Shown: in pieces, positions 1 to 10,380 of the stretch
Layout: the number at the start of each line of letters is the position of its first letter
How positions within the stretch are numbered: the stretch's first letter is position 1
Source of the DNA: Cafeteria roenbergensis
Lineage: Eukaryota > Sar > Bigyra > Bicosoecida > Cafeteriaceae
NCBI GenBank assembly: GCA_008330645.1
Contig: VLTN01000029.1
Coordinates: 1 to 64,000 of the forward strand
Direction: 5' to 3'
Length of the DNA stretch: 64,000 nt
Made by a program: the position numbers and the translations under genes
Notes under the pieces: model-generated
The model's input: only the letters and a program-made list of their open reading frames with translations
What the model was told of the DNA's origin: nothing
Databases searched by the model: none

Positions 1-2
1 AG

Positions 3-1584
3 ATGCTGAGCAAGGGCTGCAAAGCCGGGGGCATGGGCCTGCCTGGCGTGGCGCAGTTCGCTTCGAGGCGGACAGCAGGCTTCATCGAGGCCGTTCGGAC
101 ATGCGGAAAGGGCGGTTCGAGATGGCGCCACCGCCGGAGGAGGCCCTCGACGGACCCGGCACTGGTGGAGGCGGAGGAGAGCCGGCGTCGGGAGTGGTGC
201 CGGAGCGGGACAGCCAACGTCGGCGAGGCGGAAGCGAGGATGAGTCGGGTGCGCGGCTGCGCAGCGGGCGGCACGCCGTGGGTGGACCACTCGGCGATCG
301 GAGAGAGCGAGTCCAAGGAGGACTGCGAGGAGGGGCCGGTGCACGGGCAGCAGCTTTCAGGTACGCTGGACGGCTGGCTCGTCAGCGGTACGGGGGGAGC
401 GGCTGAACCGGGGCATCAGCCAACACCGACAAGCGGAGGCCAGACGGGCGGTGGAGGTGCGGCTGCCGCCAGCGCGGCGGGAGCGGCGACCGAGATGACG
501 ACGGGCGGCGGCGGCGCAGCGGCAGCTAGTGCGGCTGGCGCTCCAACCGGCCAAGAGACATCTGATGCCGCACAGCCGAGAGCGGATGCGGCACAGGTCT
601 ACTCGGTCAGGCGAACGCCGGCGATTGGGTTGGCCAGGGACGGACCCGACGCGGACGCGGACGGCAACGACCCCAACTGGAAGGGCATCTCGCTCAAGAA
701 ACTCGTGAGGAGCTCGCTGAAGCGCTCGGACCGCAGCGATGCGACCAAGGAGGTGGGCGACATCCTGCTGCGATGCGAGGAGGTCGCCAAGGGAGCCTAC
801 CGGGACTACGACCGGGACAGCAAGGAGTACAAGGACGCCTGCACCGAGGCACGGTACTTCAGGCCGGACAAGGACTGCGTCGTGGGCAAGGAGGCCGACC
901 TTCCAAGGCCGCCAGGGTGAAGAAGCGCTACCAGCTGGCGCACGTGTGGAGTCGGACATCGCGGGGGCTGTCGAGGGCCTGGAAGAGCTGCGCGCCGAGA
1001 TCGAGGAGCTGGCGCTGGAGGCGATGATGGAGCTCAGATCTGACGACGAGTCGTCGGATGACATGGAGGCAACTGCAAACCTGGTGGAGGAGTTCATCAG
1101 GGCATGCAAGGGAGCCCGCTGCCTGGCCGCAGCGACAGGGTTCGAGGGCTTCTTGCCCGACACCTTGGGCGTGCTGTCGGATGACCTGAAGGCCAAGCTC
1201 CGCAAGTGCCTGTACGGCGACGGGGTGGTGAAGCTTGCGAACGAGCAGACCGAGGCGCCCTGGCAACGCAAGATGGTGCTGCACCACGACGACATGCTGC
1301 GCATCAAGCACGAGTGCGTCTTCCTGCGCCGTCTGGCCAAGGCGCGCAGGGCCTGCACAGCGCGCTGCAGGGCCGAGGCGCTGGCCAAGGGCACGCCGGA
1401 GAAGCGTGTCGCCAACATCGATGACCCGGCCATGTTCCGCGTCATGAGCGACCTGGTCGCGTTCCGAGAGGCGTGCGTGCCGGGAACGCACTACTGGCTC
1501 CGCAACACGATGATGACCCCGCGGGCTCACAGACGAGGAGTTCGCGGTGGTCACCGCTACCGCATCGGAGCCTCCGAGGGCTGA
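3..1584 (+). pseudogene. Frame-broken ORF, probably an upstream part of the LINE-like element
   Basis: Two plus-strand frames appear to carry one protein-like text. The first is open to 920, with a Gly/Ala-rich N-terminal half and a charged segment around 680-880. A second frame continues from about 900 to 1584 with acidic helical sequence, including a run rich in E and D near 1010-1070. The switch near 900-920 has no clear GT-AG intron, so I read it as a frameshift in a decaying gene. I recognise no domain. It abuts the LINE-like C-terminal remnant, so it may be an ORF1-type or internally deleted region of the same element; this is inference. It is open at the left edge, so its true start may lie outside the window. 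Confidence 0.4.
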
Positions 1585-2281
1585 CCACGTGGTGCCGGAC
1601 GCGTGTCGATCAACTGCGCGTGCATGCAGCGAGATACCACCGCGAGAGGCACCGTCCACATCGGGGGTCTCGGCGTGGCACATCACCTGGCGCGCTGCCG
1701 CTGCGGCAGCTCCACCATCGGGCGCACAACGACGTTCGCGACGTCCTGCACGCGGCGTGCGCTCGGCGGGGATACAGTCGGTGGTTGTGAGCCCTCCAGC
1801 TGGCAGGACGGGCAGACCGCGCTTCGGGTTCCAGCCGGGGTCAGCGAGGCCGCGCGCAAGCGACCGACCTGCGGGTGCACGTCGACTTCGAGACCACCTG
1901 TCTCGTCGACGTGCAGATCACCTCGGCGTGAGCAAGTCCTACGTGACGCAGGGCCTGCAGAGCATGGACGCCTTTCTCGAGCGCCGTGAGAATGACAAAG
2001 ATGAGGGAGTACAAGAAGAGCTCAGCTACAAAGGACAACTTGAGCTCCATTGTGCCCTTCGTCATCACGACCACGGGACGCATGGACCGGCGCCCTTCGC
2101 CTTCCTCAAGAAGGTGGCGGACACGGCCTTCGGCGACCGGCCGAGGGAGCGTGCGCGCTGGGCCTTCCGCTGGCTGTCGAGGCTGAACGAGGTCATCGCC
2201 AAGGGACTGGCGACCCAGCTGATCGGCAGACGCAGTACCTGCGGCAGCAGGTGGAGCGTGTGCGGTGAGCAGGGCGGCTGA
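1525..2281 (+). mobile_element. Degraded 3' end of a LINE-like non-LTR retrotransposon
   Basis: Spread over three plus frames are words typical of the region after the reverse transcriptase in protist LINEs. They are an LTDEEF word near 1528, a Cys/His-rich stretch leading to RAHNDVRDVL (about 1715-1750), a KRP/DLRVHVDFETTCLVDVQIT segment (about 1858-1925), and an FVITTTGRM/GPAPFAFLKKVADTAF segment (about 2058-2130) followed by a basic helix ending near 2230. The frame changes several times, so the copy is dead. The RT core (YADD) is not in the window, so this is a 5'-truncated or internally deleted copy. The family was assigned by motif memory only; an alternative is a different RT-encoding element sharing this tail. 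Confidence 0.6.
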
Positions 2282-2461
2282 GTGGCGACTCGAGGCAGTG
2301 TGATGGGCTGGGATCTGGGACTTGAGACTTGGGATTGCAGGTTTGGCGCGGTTTGTGATTCATCGGTGATGGAGTTGCTGGATTGGTGATTGGTGAGTCT
2401 GTGACTCGAGTGTGTGGCATGGATACGAGAGTTTTCGATCCCCCCCAACGATGTTCATTCA
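2282..2461. other. Short gap without a gene
   Basis: This stretch is locally rich in G and T, with imperfect TGGGA/TTGGGAT and GGTGATTGGTGA direct words, and lies between the LINE-like remnant and the first host repeat unit. It could be the 3' untranslated tail of the LINE-like element. I see no coding signal. Confidence 0.3.
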
Positions 2462-2872
2462 TCCCTACGATCACACGCACCGGCACGAATCGGAGGCGTT
2501 GCCGGACAGGGACTGATGTTGACCTAAATGGCTAAAGTTCGGCGCGGTGGGGACCACACGGCGTCGCCCGAAGGACGGGAGGGAGGGTCAAACGATCGAA
2601 TCGAGCACACACACACCACTCGGGGCGCGTGCGTGCAGCGGGTACGGGTGCGGTTGGCGAGCCCCACGCGGGCTCGAACCGGTGTGCCCGCCCAGAGGGC
2701 GAGCTTGCGAGCCGGCGTCTGCCGTTGGGGCAGAGCGGGCCCGGGGTTGGTCTCGGTGTCAGAGGGCGGCGCCGCTCAACTCGAGGGGGCAGCAGCACAA
2801 GATTGTTCTCACAACAAACACAGTGTTCGGCGCGACACGGCCCGTGCAGCCACACAACGGCCCGACCTGCGG

Positions 2873-4843
2873 TCAAGACCGAGCCGACGTGGTTTCGGGG
2901 ACACATCTTGTGGGCGACCCTGAGCAGCGCGGCGATGCGCTCCCGGCGCGGGGCGTCAATGACGCCGCGCGTCGGTCCGTCTGCTCGGAGGCCGTTCTCG
3001 GATTCGGTCCGCCTCGGCCTTCATCCGGCGCGCTCGCGACAGCATCGAGAACTCAACCGATGGGGCCGCAGTGCGCCGCCATGACGATGGGGACGGCCTC
3101 CCCTTTGCAACCAGCTGCGCAAACGCCCCTACGTCGCCCGCAGTGAAGGCGACCCGGGCTACCGCGCACCGTCGCGAGACTCGAGGCCGAGTGGACGAGG
3201 TCGCGCGCCAGCTCTTCCGAAGCGTCGTCGTCGTCTGTCCGTGACGCCTCCACGGCCATGAACAGTGCGGTCAGCAGGAGGGTCAGTCCGCGACGGCCGA
3301 GCCACGCCGTGTCGTCGAACGCCAGCTTTGGGTCGTCCCGCAAAAAACGCTTCCGCCGCGTCCAGGACCTCGTCCACGATGGGCACGAGGTCCTCGGACT
3401 CGACGAACGACGCCACCAGAAGCAGCATGCACGGCACCGAGAGGTTCTTCCGACGGAGGGATGCGCTGGCGATCGTGCGTCCGGCTCTCGCAAAAGGCCC
3501 GGAATGCCGTCTGGAACGTTTTTGCGCTGTGCGTCAGGGTACGCTTGCGCCCGCTCTTCACGCTGGCCCCTCCTTCCGCATCGTCCTCCAGCCACCGCGC
3601 CGCCAAGATGCCGTCCTCGTCGCGCGGAGCGGCCTTTGCGGCACCGAGGAGCTTGGCGTGTGCCGACCGGAGCTTGGCCACAGCCCTGCGGTCGTCCCCG
3701 ACGCCAAAGAGCGCCATGGCGTGGTTGGAATCGAACCGGGCACGAAGGTGCTCAATCCCGGCCTTGGCCATGTCCGCGCTGTGCGTGTCGTACGCCGCAG
3801 CCGCCTGGTCGGGGTTGTCGCAAATGGCGGTGCAAAGAAGCTGTTGGCATCGGCCTGCCGGAGTGCGATGCGGTCTAGCAGGTCCTTCTCCCACATGCCG
3901 AGGACGGACACCTCCGCGTGACGCGCCCTGACTTCCGCCTGGGCGAGGCAGCTCCTGGCGAACTCGATGGTGTCTCGGGCATACCGCCGCCGCGCCGTCG
4001 GCGTGGCCTCCTCGTCCATCAGCGCCGAGGTGTCCTCGTCGAGCGTGTGGAGCGCAGTGGACGCCGCGTAGTAGAGCATCACGGCGTGCCACATCACGAG
4101 GGCCTCCTCCACCTTCAGGTGCGGGTGGAGGTGCGTGGAGATGGTCGGATGCGGTTCGTCGCGGATGCTGGTCTCCCGCATCGCCATGTCGTAGGCGTCC
4201 TCCATGTGCCGCAGCGCCTCCATCGCGCGAGACCTGGCGCTCAGGTGGTCTGTCGCCATGCCGTCGCGGTGGGCGTGCTTGGCAAACACAAAGGCGTCGG
4301 CTGCGCTGCGGTGGACCCTGACGGCGGCATGCCGTGCGCGATCATCCTTGACCTCGGCGGCCGCGCGCTCCCGCTCTTTGCGGTCTCCGGCCTGCTCCGC
4401 GGCCAAGCGCATCATGGCCTCTGCCGACTGAGCTTGCGACGCCGCCGACTGAGCTTGCGACGCCGCCGACTGAGCTTGCGACGCCGCCGACGCGGCTTGC
4501 GAGCTGGCAAGAGAGAGCCCGATGACGCTGACGAGCACGGTTCCCAGCAGCCACTTGAGGTCTTCCTTCGAAGCCTTCTTCAATCGCTGCAGGGTCACTG
4601 CCCAGGCGCGAAGCATTTGCTCCACGACCGTTCCCTCCCGCGCATTCGCAGCCCTCACCCGCCGCGCGGGGCCAGACGATGCCACTTCGGCTTCCGGAAC
4701 GCTCGTGGACACGACACGGCGGAGCCCTCCCCTGGCGTGGCCGGCAGCGCTCGTGGGAGCGAGCGAGCCGCAACAGCCGGCACCGTCGCGGCCCGTCTCA
4801 CTGGCGCATCCCGGCGCAGCGACCTTCTGAGCGTGACGAGCAT
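2873..4843 (-). pseudogene. Degenerate copy of the array-borne membrane/coiled-coil protein gene
   Basis: This is the homologue of the 675-aa genes at 35178 and 38672. The predicted start (4843), the arginine-rich leader, the hydrophobic segment and the Ala-Ser-Gln repeat are present, but the frame is broken. A 2-nt insertion lies near 3832-3836, a sixth A in a homopolymer near 3341-3346 shifts the frame again, and further single-base differences occur towards the 3' end. The repeat tract also differs: three ASQAQSA units and one MMRLAAEQA block here, against a longer arrangement in the right copies. It is a host-type gene with no capsid or transposase features, so I call it a host pseudogene. 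Confidence is high for homology and moderate for loss of function. Confidence 0.75.
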
Positions 4844-6311
4844 CGCAGCTGCGAGCCTCGACACCAGACCGTGATGCACAGGGCCGTCCAGAGTGCGGTC
4901 ACCGTGTTCCGTCCGCGCGGCGTGATCTGCCAGGCGGGTGGCGGGTCGCTGCACGCTCTGCACTGCACCTCTGCCAGCACGGACAGCTGCGCTGCGCGCT
5001 CGGTCTGAGCCGAGCTGCACGCTCCCCTGCAGCTACTCGGCGCTTGCGAACGGTCGTCAGCATCGTTGGGGCGGGGGCAAGGCGCGAACTAGCGGTTCCG
5101 CTTTTGCGTGTTTCGCGAGCCCCCCACTCAGCAGGCCGCAGCTGGCGCACGACAGGCGCTGTCCTGTCGCTAGCCGCTGCCAACCGGCGCGCCGGACGCA
5201 GCGCCACGTCCAGAGGGGCCAATTTCCCGCATCTTTCCCGGCGCCACACACACAGCCGAGCCGCGGAGAGCCCGTCGGGAGCACATGAAAAACATGGAGC
5301 TCGAGCTCCAACCCAGCCACGACAGTGCTGACCTGTGTGGACGTTGAGAGGCCGCGTGTTGGTGAAGGACCGATGTTGACCAAAACGGCTACCGTTCGTT
5401 TTGGATGAACATCGTTCGTTCGGCAAACCGGTAGGGTTCATATTTGTCCGCAGACGTAGATTCTACCCCGACAGAGCAGGCGAGCCGCCTGGCATCGCCT
5501 GGACACGCTCTTGGGCTACGCGGGTCCCCACAGCGTGTTGGGGCTGCCCCTGGCGTGACCCAGAGGGTCCCGAGCTCTAGCCTACCCGCCTGCGTCGGCG
5601 GCTAAGACAAGCAGCTCTCTGGCAAGGCGCGCGCAGCGTGGGCGTCGCTTTGCCCGCCGTGCCGTGCGTACGTTCGCACAGCACTCCAGGGCCCGCTGCG
5701 GTCGGCTTTGAGGTTGTGTGAGAGAGCAAAGCCGCATTCGTGACCCGCCCGCCCATCCCGCGGCAGGCTGGGAGGTGGCTTGCGAGGTTTCAGTGCCCCA
5801 GCGGGTGCGGTCTCGGAGCAAGGCATCGCCACTCCCAGCCTGCTGGCGCCGGACACCAAGCAGGTGCCCATTTGGTCACTGCTGGATGCGCCATCGCCAT
5901 TCCCTACGATCACACGCACCGGCACGAATCGGAGGCGTTGCCGGACAGGGACTGATGTTGACCTAAATGGCTAAAGTTCGGCGTGGTGGGGACCACACGG
6001 CGTCGCCCGAAGGACGGGAGGGAGGGTCAAACGATCGAATCGAGCACACACACACCACTCGGGGCGCGTGCGTGCAGCGGGTACGGGTGCGGTTGGCGAG
6101 CCCCACGCGGGCTCGAACCGGTGTGCCCGCCCAGAGGGCGAGCTTGCGAGCCGGCGTCTGCCGTTGGGGCAGAGCGGGCCCGGGGTTGGTCTCGGTGTCA
6201 GAGGGCGGCGGCCGCTCAACTCGAGGGGGCAGCAGCACAAGATTGTCGTCACAACAAACACAGTATTCGGCGCGACACGCCCGTGCAGCCACACAACGGC
6301 CCGACCTGCGG
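4844..6311 (-). other. Intergenic part of the left repeat unit
   Basis: This is the spacer between gene copies in the left array and is homologous to 33713-35177. It has GC-rich, spurious open frames on both strands but no conserved domain. It contains the paired words GTTGACC near 5375 and 5960, and the CGTTCGTTTTGG / AACATCGTTCGTTCGG inverted word near 5393-5425. I see no RNA gene. Confidence 0.4.
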
Positions 6312-7076
6312 TCAAGACCGAGCCGACGTGGTTTCGGGACACATCTTGTGGGCGACCCTGAGCAGCGCGGCGATGCGCTCCCGGCGCGGGGCGTCAATGA
6401 CGCCGCCGTCGGTCCGTCTGCTCGGAGGCCGTTCTCGGATTCGGTCCGCCTCGGCCTTCATCCGGCGCGCTCGCGACAGCATCGAGAACTCAACCGATGG
6501 GGCCGCAGTGCGCCGCCATGACGATGGGGACGGCCTCCCCTTTGCAACCAGCTGCGCAAACGCCCCTACGTCGCCCGCAGTGGAAGGCGACCCCGGGCTA
6601 CCGCGCACCGTCGCGAGACTCGAGGCCGAGTGGACGAGGTCGCGCGCCAGCTCTTCCGAAGCGTCGTCGTCGTCTGTCCGTGACGCCTCCACGGCCATGA
6701 ACAGTGCGGTCAGCAGGAGGGTCAGCCCGCGACGGCCGAGCCACGCCGTGTCGTCGAACGCCAGCTTTGGGTCGTCCCGCAAAAACGCTTCCGCCGCGTC
6801 CAGGACCTCGTCCACGATGGGCACGAGGTCCTCGGACTCGACGAACGACGCCACCAGAAGCAGCATGCACGGCACCGAGAGGTTCTTCCGACGGAGGATG
6901 CGCTGGCGATCGTGCGTCCGGCTCTCGCAAAAGGCCCGGAATGCCGTCTGGAACGTTTTTGCGCTGTGCGTCAGGGTACGCTTGCGCCCGCTCAGATGCC
7001 GTCCTCGTCGCGCGGAGCGGCCTTTGCGGCACCGAGGAGCTTGGCGTGTGCCGACCGGAGCTTGGCAACAGCCCTT
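6312..7076 (-). pseudogene. C-terminal fragment of the array gene, cut by the EMALE
   Basis: The minus-strand text matches the last third of the 675-aa array protein and ends at the same stop codon position (6312-6314). The 5' side ends abruptly at 7076, where the EMALE terminal palindrome starts. A 49 bp deletion near 6990 relative to other copies shifts the frame, so even the retained part is not a continuous reading frame. The junction base context (GGCAACAGCCCTT) differs by one base from the intact copies (GGCCACAGCCCT), and that variant is shared with the fragment on the other side of the EMALE. Confidence 0.8.
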
Positions 7077-7208
7077 GTTATAGTTTTAATATATTTTCTG
7101 GATATGATGATATTTCAGCGCGGCCAAAAATGTGTGTATAGTACTATACACACATTTTTGGCCGCGCATGAAATATCATCATATCCAGAAAATATATTAA
7201 ACTATAAC
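7077..7208. repeat. Terminal palindrome, left end
   Basis: This is a 132 bp near-perfect inverted repeat centred between 7142 and 7143 (GTATAGT/ACTATAC). It begins with GTTATAG and ends with CTATAAC. The arms differ only by two compensating single-base indels, and the whole can fold into one long hairpin. The matching structure at the other end is at 32769-32898. Confidence 0.9.
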
Positions 7209-7386
7209 AGTAATTATTCGCTGAATATATTGAAAACAGTGAAATATATTTGCCAAATATGTGTATAGTACATATCGACGCCGATAAGTACCTATAAGTA
7301 CCTGAAAATTCCCAGCAAGCATTACGGGATAAAAAACTTTGCAATATCACCAAAAAAGTTAACGGGTAAAACAAAATGTATGTATA

Positions 7387-7410
7387 GTACTTATCGACGT
7401 CGATAAGTAC
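7387..7410. repeat. Perfect 24 bp palindrome in the left TIR
   Basis: The 24 bases are centred on CGACGTCG and flanked by TAGTAC-like words. A related, less perfect version lies near 7268-7292, and both recur in the right TIR. Such dyads could bind a dimeric protein, for example the element's recombinase or helicase; this is inference. Confidence 0.6.
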
Positions 7411-7600
7411 CTGGGAAATTCTCAGCAAGCATTGCTGCTAAAAATTATCCAATGTTGCCAAAAAAGTCAACGGGTAATTATCCCCCATGCTGTACAGCGA
7501 TTTTTGCAATAATTGGTTGAAAGCCATGGGGTACCCCCCATGGGTTCAGTGCAATTTCGGGTATTATTGCTCTGTGGGAGCATTTTGAGGATTAGTGGAG

Positions 7601-7943
7601 GTGTCCCGGTTTATCTTTTTTCTCTATAGTAAAATGTATAATCCGGGACAGCTCTCTTATCGTTTTGCACATGTTCTTTTAACTATGGGCAGTGTCAGGG
7701 AATCAGGGGTATAGTTGAGGTATCTGGGGAATTTGGGAGGTATTCTGGGGATTTTGTGTGTATAGCGTTAGTGGAGCTGTCCCGGTTTATCGGTTTTCTC
7801 TATAGTAAAATGTATAATCCGGGACAGGGCTCTTATCATTTTGTACACCATTTCAGACTATGGGGTATTCTGTGTGTATAGCGTTAGTGGAGCTGTCCCG
7901 GTTTATCGGTTTTCTCTATAGTAAAATGTATAATCCGGGACAG
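7601..7943. repeat. Three hairpin modules in the left TIR
   Basis: A 51 bp module occurs at 7601-7651, 7777-7827 and 7893-7943. Each is bounded by GTCCCGG...CCGGGAC arms continuing into TTTAT/ATAAT, with the loop carrying CTCTATAGTAAAATG. Copies 2 and 3 are preceded by GTGTGTATAGCGTTAGTGGAG. The regular iteration in a terminal region resembles iterons or an origin, or a set of promoters (TATAGTA). The same three modules lie in the right TIR. Confidence 0.7.
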
Positions 7944-8099
7944 CGTACAAAACACAACTGCAGTTTTTGGGGAAAGTCGTCGAAACTTTAGCGGGTACTG
8001 CGGGCTGGGGAATTACCAGGGTGGGGAAAAGGGGAGTTTTGGGGATTTTGTGTGTATATTAAAAAATCCTGTTATCATCTTGTACAGGTGCGCAAACGT

Positions 8100-10283
8100 T
8101 TACTCATACTTCCACGGAACCTCTTCAGGGTTCCCGAACAATGCACTTTCCAGGTCAGCTGGTGGCGCCGTGGTTTCCTCAATGAATGCAAGCGTATCCT
8201 CAAACTCTGAAACTACAGTGTACACTCGCTCACGTTTTCCGTTGACCCTTTGTCGGCTTGATTTTACGGTTAGAAGACTGAATCGCTCCAGAATAGCGTT
8301 CAGTGTTTTGATGGGAGTTTTCAAATCTGCCTTTCGAGTACCGATGCGTGCAAGAGCGCGTAGAGACTCTGCGTTTTTTGTAAGATAGTCGGTAAGGCCA
8401 GTAAGTTGGTCTTCTGTCATCATCTCACCGCGTGTATCGGGTAGGAACTTCTTGAGGGCTTGCATTACCTCGAACTGGTTAACTGTATCACGATAGAAGA
8501 TATCACGCTTCGGGTTCAAAAGTGCTTCAGGGAGCCCCTCAATAGCCCACTTGGTGAATTTGATTGGTAGAAGGTTGTATCCTTGTTTACAATGCTTCCA
8601 TAGGTCAGCGCTTGGTTTGAAGTCGGTCGTGGTAGGCAGACCGTCGTTTCCCAAAAGCGCCTCGATGAACCTGTACTTGCGCAGAGCGATGATATCCATC
8701 TGAGGCGTTTCTTCCTCTGCACCGATTTGTTGCGCCAATTTGATTCTCATTGCTTCGTCATCAGTGAGAACAGGGATGTCGTCGTACTCGACATGCTCAA
8801 CCTTGATAGAGTTAATGGCATCCTCGTTGCTGTTCTTGACAACCTGAATCGAATAATTCAGCCTTTCCTCGATGATAGCCTGGAACCACTTTTGGAACGC
8901 GACGTTTGAAATGTTCTCTTCGAGGCGATTCCAGATGGCGAGATGACGGATGTGAGGCTCGGAGACGATGCGATTCGGGAGGTTGTCCCAGCGCTTTTTA
9001 ATGAGGAACTCAGTTAGCGCAGCGTGCGTGAGGGGTTCACCCTTGTTTCCGACAGTGTTCGTGCGCTTGTCAGAGTACCAATGGTCGACGCTCGTCGTCG
9101 TCTCTCGAACACGCCACATTGCTTGGAAGGTATCACGGGGCGTACAGGAGTGCGAACCTGTGTAAATGAACCGATGGTCAAAGTGAACCGTCTTGCTCTG
9201 GTTGATACCGATGGTAATGGTCGGTGTCGTAAGTACGACCTGAACAGAAGTCCAGACCTCGTCAACGTTTTGGAGTTCACGCTTACGCTTGTCACCCGAC
9301 TGTTGATGATAGATGAGATGGGAAATTCCGTTTTCCTTGAGGAATGGGGCGAATGTGCTGAGCATCTGCTTCTTTGACAGGCAGACCATGTAGATACGCT
9401 TGCCTGCGAGGGCGAGTTCCTTGAACTTTTCCAGGAAGTCTCGGGGGTCTTCATAGCGCAACATGGTTTTTGGTCTGTACGTCCAGTCGTGTACCATGGC
9501 ATGGCTCTCACCTGGGATTCTCGAGAAGAAATCTGTTGTGCGATGTGTAAGGTATGCGTCTGCGATAAAGAACTTCTTTGCTTTTTTGACGAGGTTCTCC
9601 CAGACCTTCATGTTAGCATCGTATTCCCGATAGTTGGTCTCTGACGTGATGGAAGCAAGGATGGTCTCAATCTCGTCAAGAATGAGTACATCGTACTTTG
9701 AGTCCTCGAGACGGTGAAGTGACTCAATGGAGCAGATGACGCGCTTGCGCGTTGAGAGTTCTACGTACTTGTCACGGTATGTCTCGAATCCGCAATCTGC
9801 AAGGTCTCCATACACGGCCTCACTGTACGTAATACGCGGTGAAATAACTGCGTAAGTCAGGTCTGGGTTTTCCTTGATGAATTCCTTAATTTGATGACTC
9901 TTACCACATCCGAGATTTGCGCTAATGAATACCTTGCGGGAATCGGATTCGATCTTACCGAGGTACCGTTCAGTGTATCGTGTCGTTGGGCATTCGAAGT
10001 CGACGACCGGAAACGACTCGTATTCTCTGATCTTCGTCATCTCACCGCATACCCGTGGATTGGTTTTGTTTGCGATGTAATAGAGACTTGCAATCGTGGG
10101 CTTTCCCTTGCTGACACTTTTCCAACACTTCTGACAGTCTTCGAGACCCTCGTAGTTGGTGGTCGATTGTGCAGACCAGAGATGGAACAGTTCAAAAGGC
10201 GCCCCGCTGTTCTTGAGGATATAGGCACACTGCATCCATATGAAATAGGTACTTTCGGGTGCAATTGCGGAAAGAGGAATCAC
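8100..10283 (-). CDS. Superfamily 2-like helicase, herpesvirus origin-binding-protein type
   Basis: This 727-aa frame probably unwinds DNA for replication of the virophage-like element. Residues 15-75 resemble the small domain often found after an archaeo-eukaryotic primase (HLWSAQS...SLYYIAN). Walker A is ANLGCGKS (122-129), and Walker B is LILDEIET (200-207), the acid box characteristic of herpesvirus UL9-like origin-binding helicases. A second RecA-like part follows, with TTPTITIGIN near 355-365 and an arginine motif QAMWRVRE near 390. The primase frame lies just upstream on the same strand, so the two form a primase-helicase module. The gene ends at the inner border of the left TIR. This is virus-like material; its state is covered in the element entry. 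Confidence 0.8.
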   Translation of the reverse strand: MIPLSAIAPESTYFIWMQCAYILKNSGAPFELFHLWSAQSTTNYEGLEDCQKCWKSVSKGKPTIASLYYIANKTNPRVCGEMTKIREYESFPVVDFECPTTRYTERYLGKIESDSRKVFISANLGCGKSHQIKEFIKENPDLTYAVISPRITYSEAVYGDLADCGFETYRDKYVELSTRKRVICSIESLHRLEDSKYDVLILDEIETILASITSETNYREYDANMKVWENLVKKAKKFFIADAYLTHRTTDFFSRIPGESHAMVHDWTYRPKTMLRYEDPRDFLEKFKELALAGKRIYMVCLSKKQMLSTFAPFLKENGISHLIYHQQSGDKRKRELQNVDEVWTSVQVVLTTPTITIGINQSKTVHFDHRFIYTGSHSCTPRDTFQAMWRVRETTTSVDHWYSDKRTNTVGNKGEPLTHAALTEFLIKKRWDNLPNRIVSEPHIRHLAIWNRLEENISNVAFQKWFQAIIEERLNYSIQVVKNSNEDAINSIKVEHVEYDDIPVLTDDEAMRIKLAQQIGAEEETPQMDIIALRKYRFIEALLGNDGLPTTTDFKPSADLWKHCKQGYNLLPIKFTKWAIEGLPEALLNPKRDIFYRDTVNQFEVMQALKKFLPDTRGEMMTEDQLTGLTDYLTKNAESLRALARIGTRKADLKTPIKTLNAILERFSLLTVKSSRQRVNGKRERVYTVVSEFEDTLAFIEETTAPPADLESALFGNPEEVPWKYE

Positions 10284-10380
10284 CTCTTCTCTTTCTGGAA
10301 ACGCTTCTGTGGAGAAGCTTGTGGAGACCGATTCCGCGCTCGGGAAGTGTCGGAGTGGCTACGTCGGTCGGTTGATTGTT

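Larger units (their letters stand above)
2462..7076 (-). repeat. Left array of the 3.5 kb host repeat unit (minus orientation)
   Basis: Sequence from about 2462 to 7076 is homologous to the reverse complement of the right array (32899-40913). A unit boundary can be placed at the word GGGACTGATGTTGACC, which occurs near 2512 and again near 5952, giving one full unit and one partial unit that ends exactly at the EMALE terminus. Spacing between the two words is about 3440 bp, shorter than the 3494 bp of the right array because of small deletions. The full unit is clearly diverged, while the partial unit next to the EMALE is nearly identical to its right-hand counterpart apart from a 49 bp deletion near 6990. 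Confidence 0.85.
7077..8095. repeat. Left terminal inverted repeat of the EMALE
   Basis: This is homologous to the reverse complement of 31880-32898 with only a handful of differences. It contains a terminal palindrome, two palindromes around GTACTTATCG (one perfect at 7387-7410), and three copies of a hairpin module. No gene lies inside; the helicase gene ends just after it at 8100. Homology fades near the word GTACAGGTGCG. Confidence 0.9.

Noticed and set aside
357-1445. 362-aa minus-strand frame near the left edge
   Set aside because: Composition is Ser/Arg-rich antisense text; the plus-strand frames look more protein-like and join a LINE-like tail.
7070-7084. Direct target-site duplication around the EMALE
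   Set aside because: The flanking bases are inverted copies (GCCCTT and AAGGGC), not direct repeats, so no ordinary duplication can be assigned.
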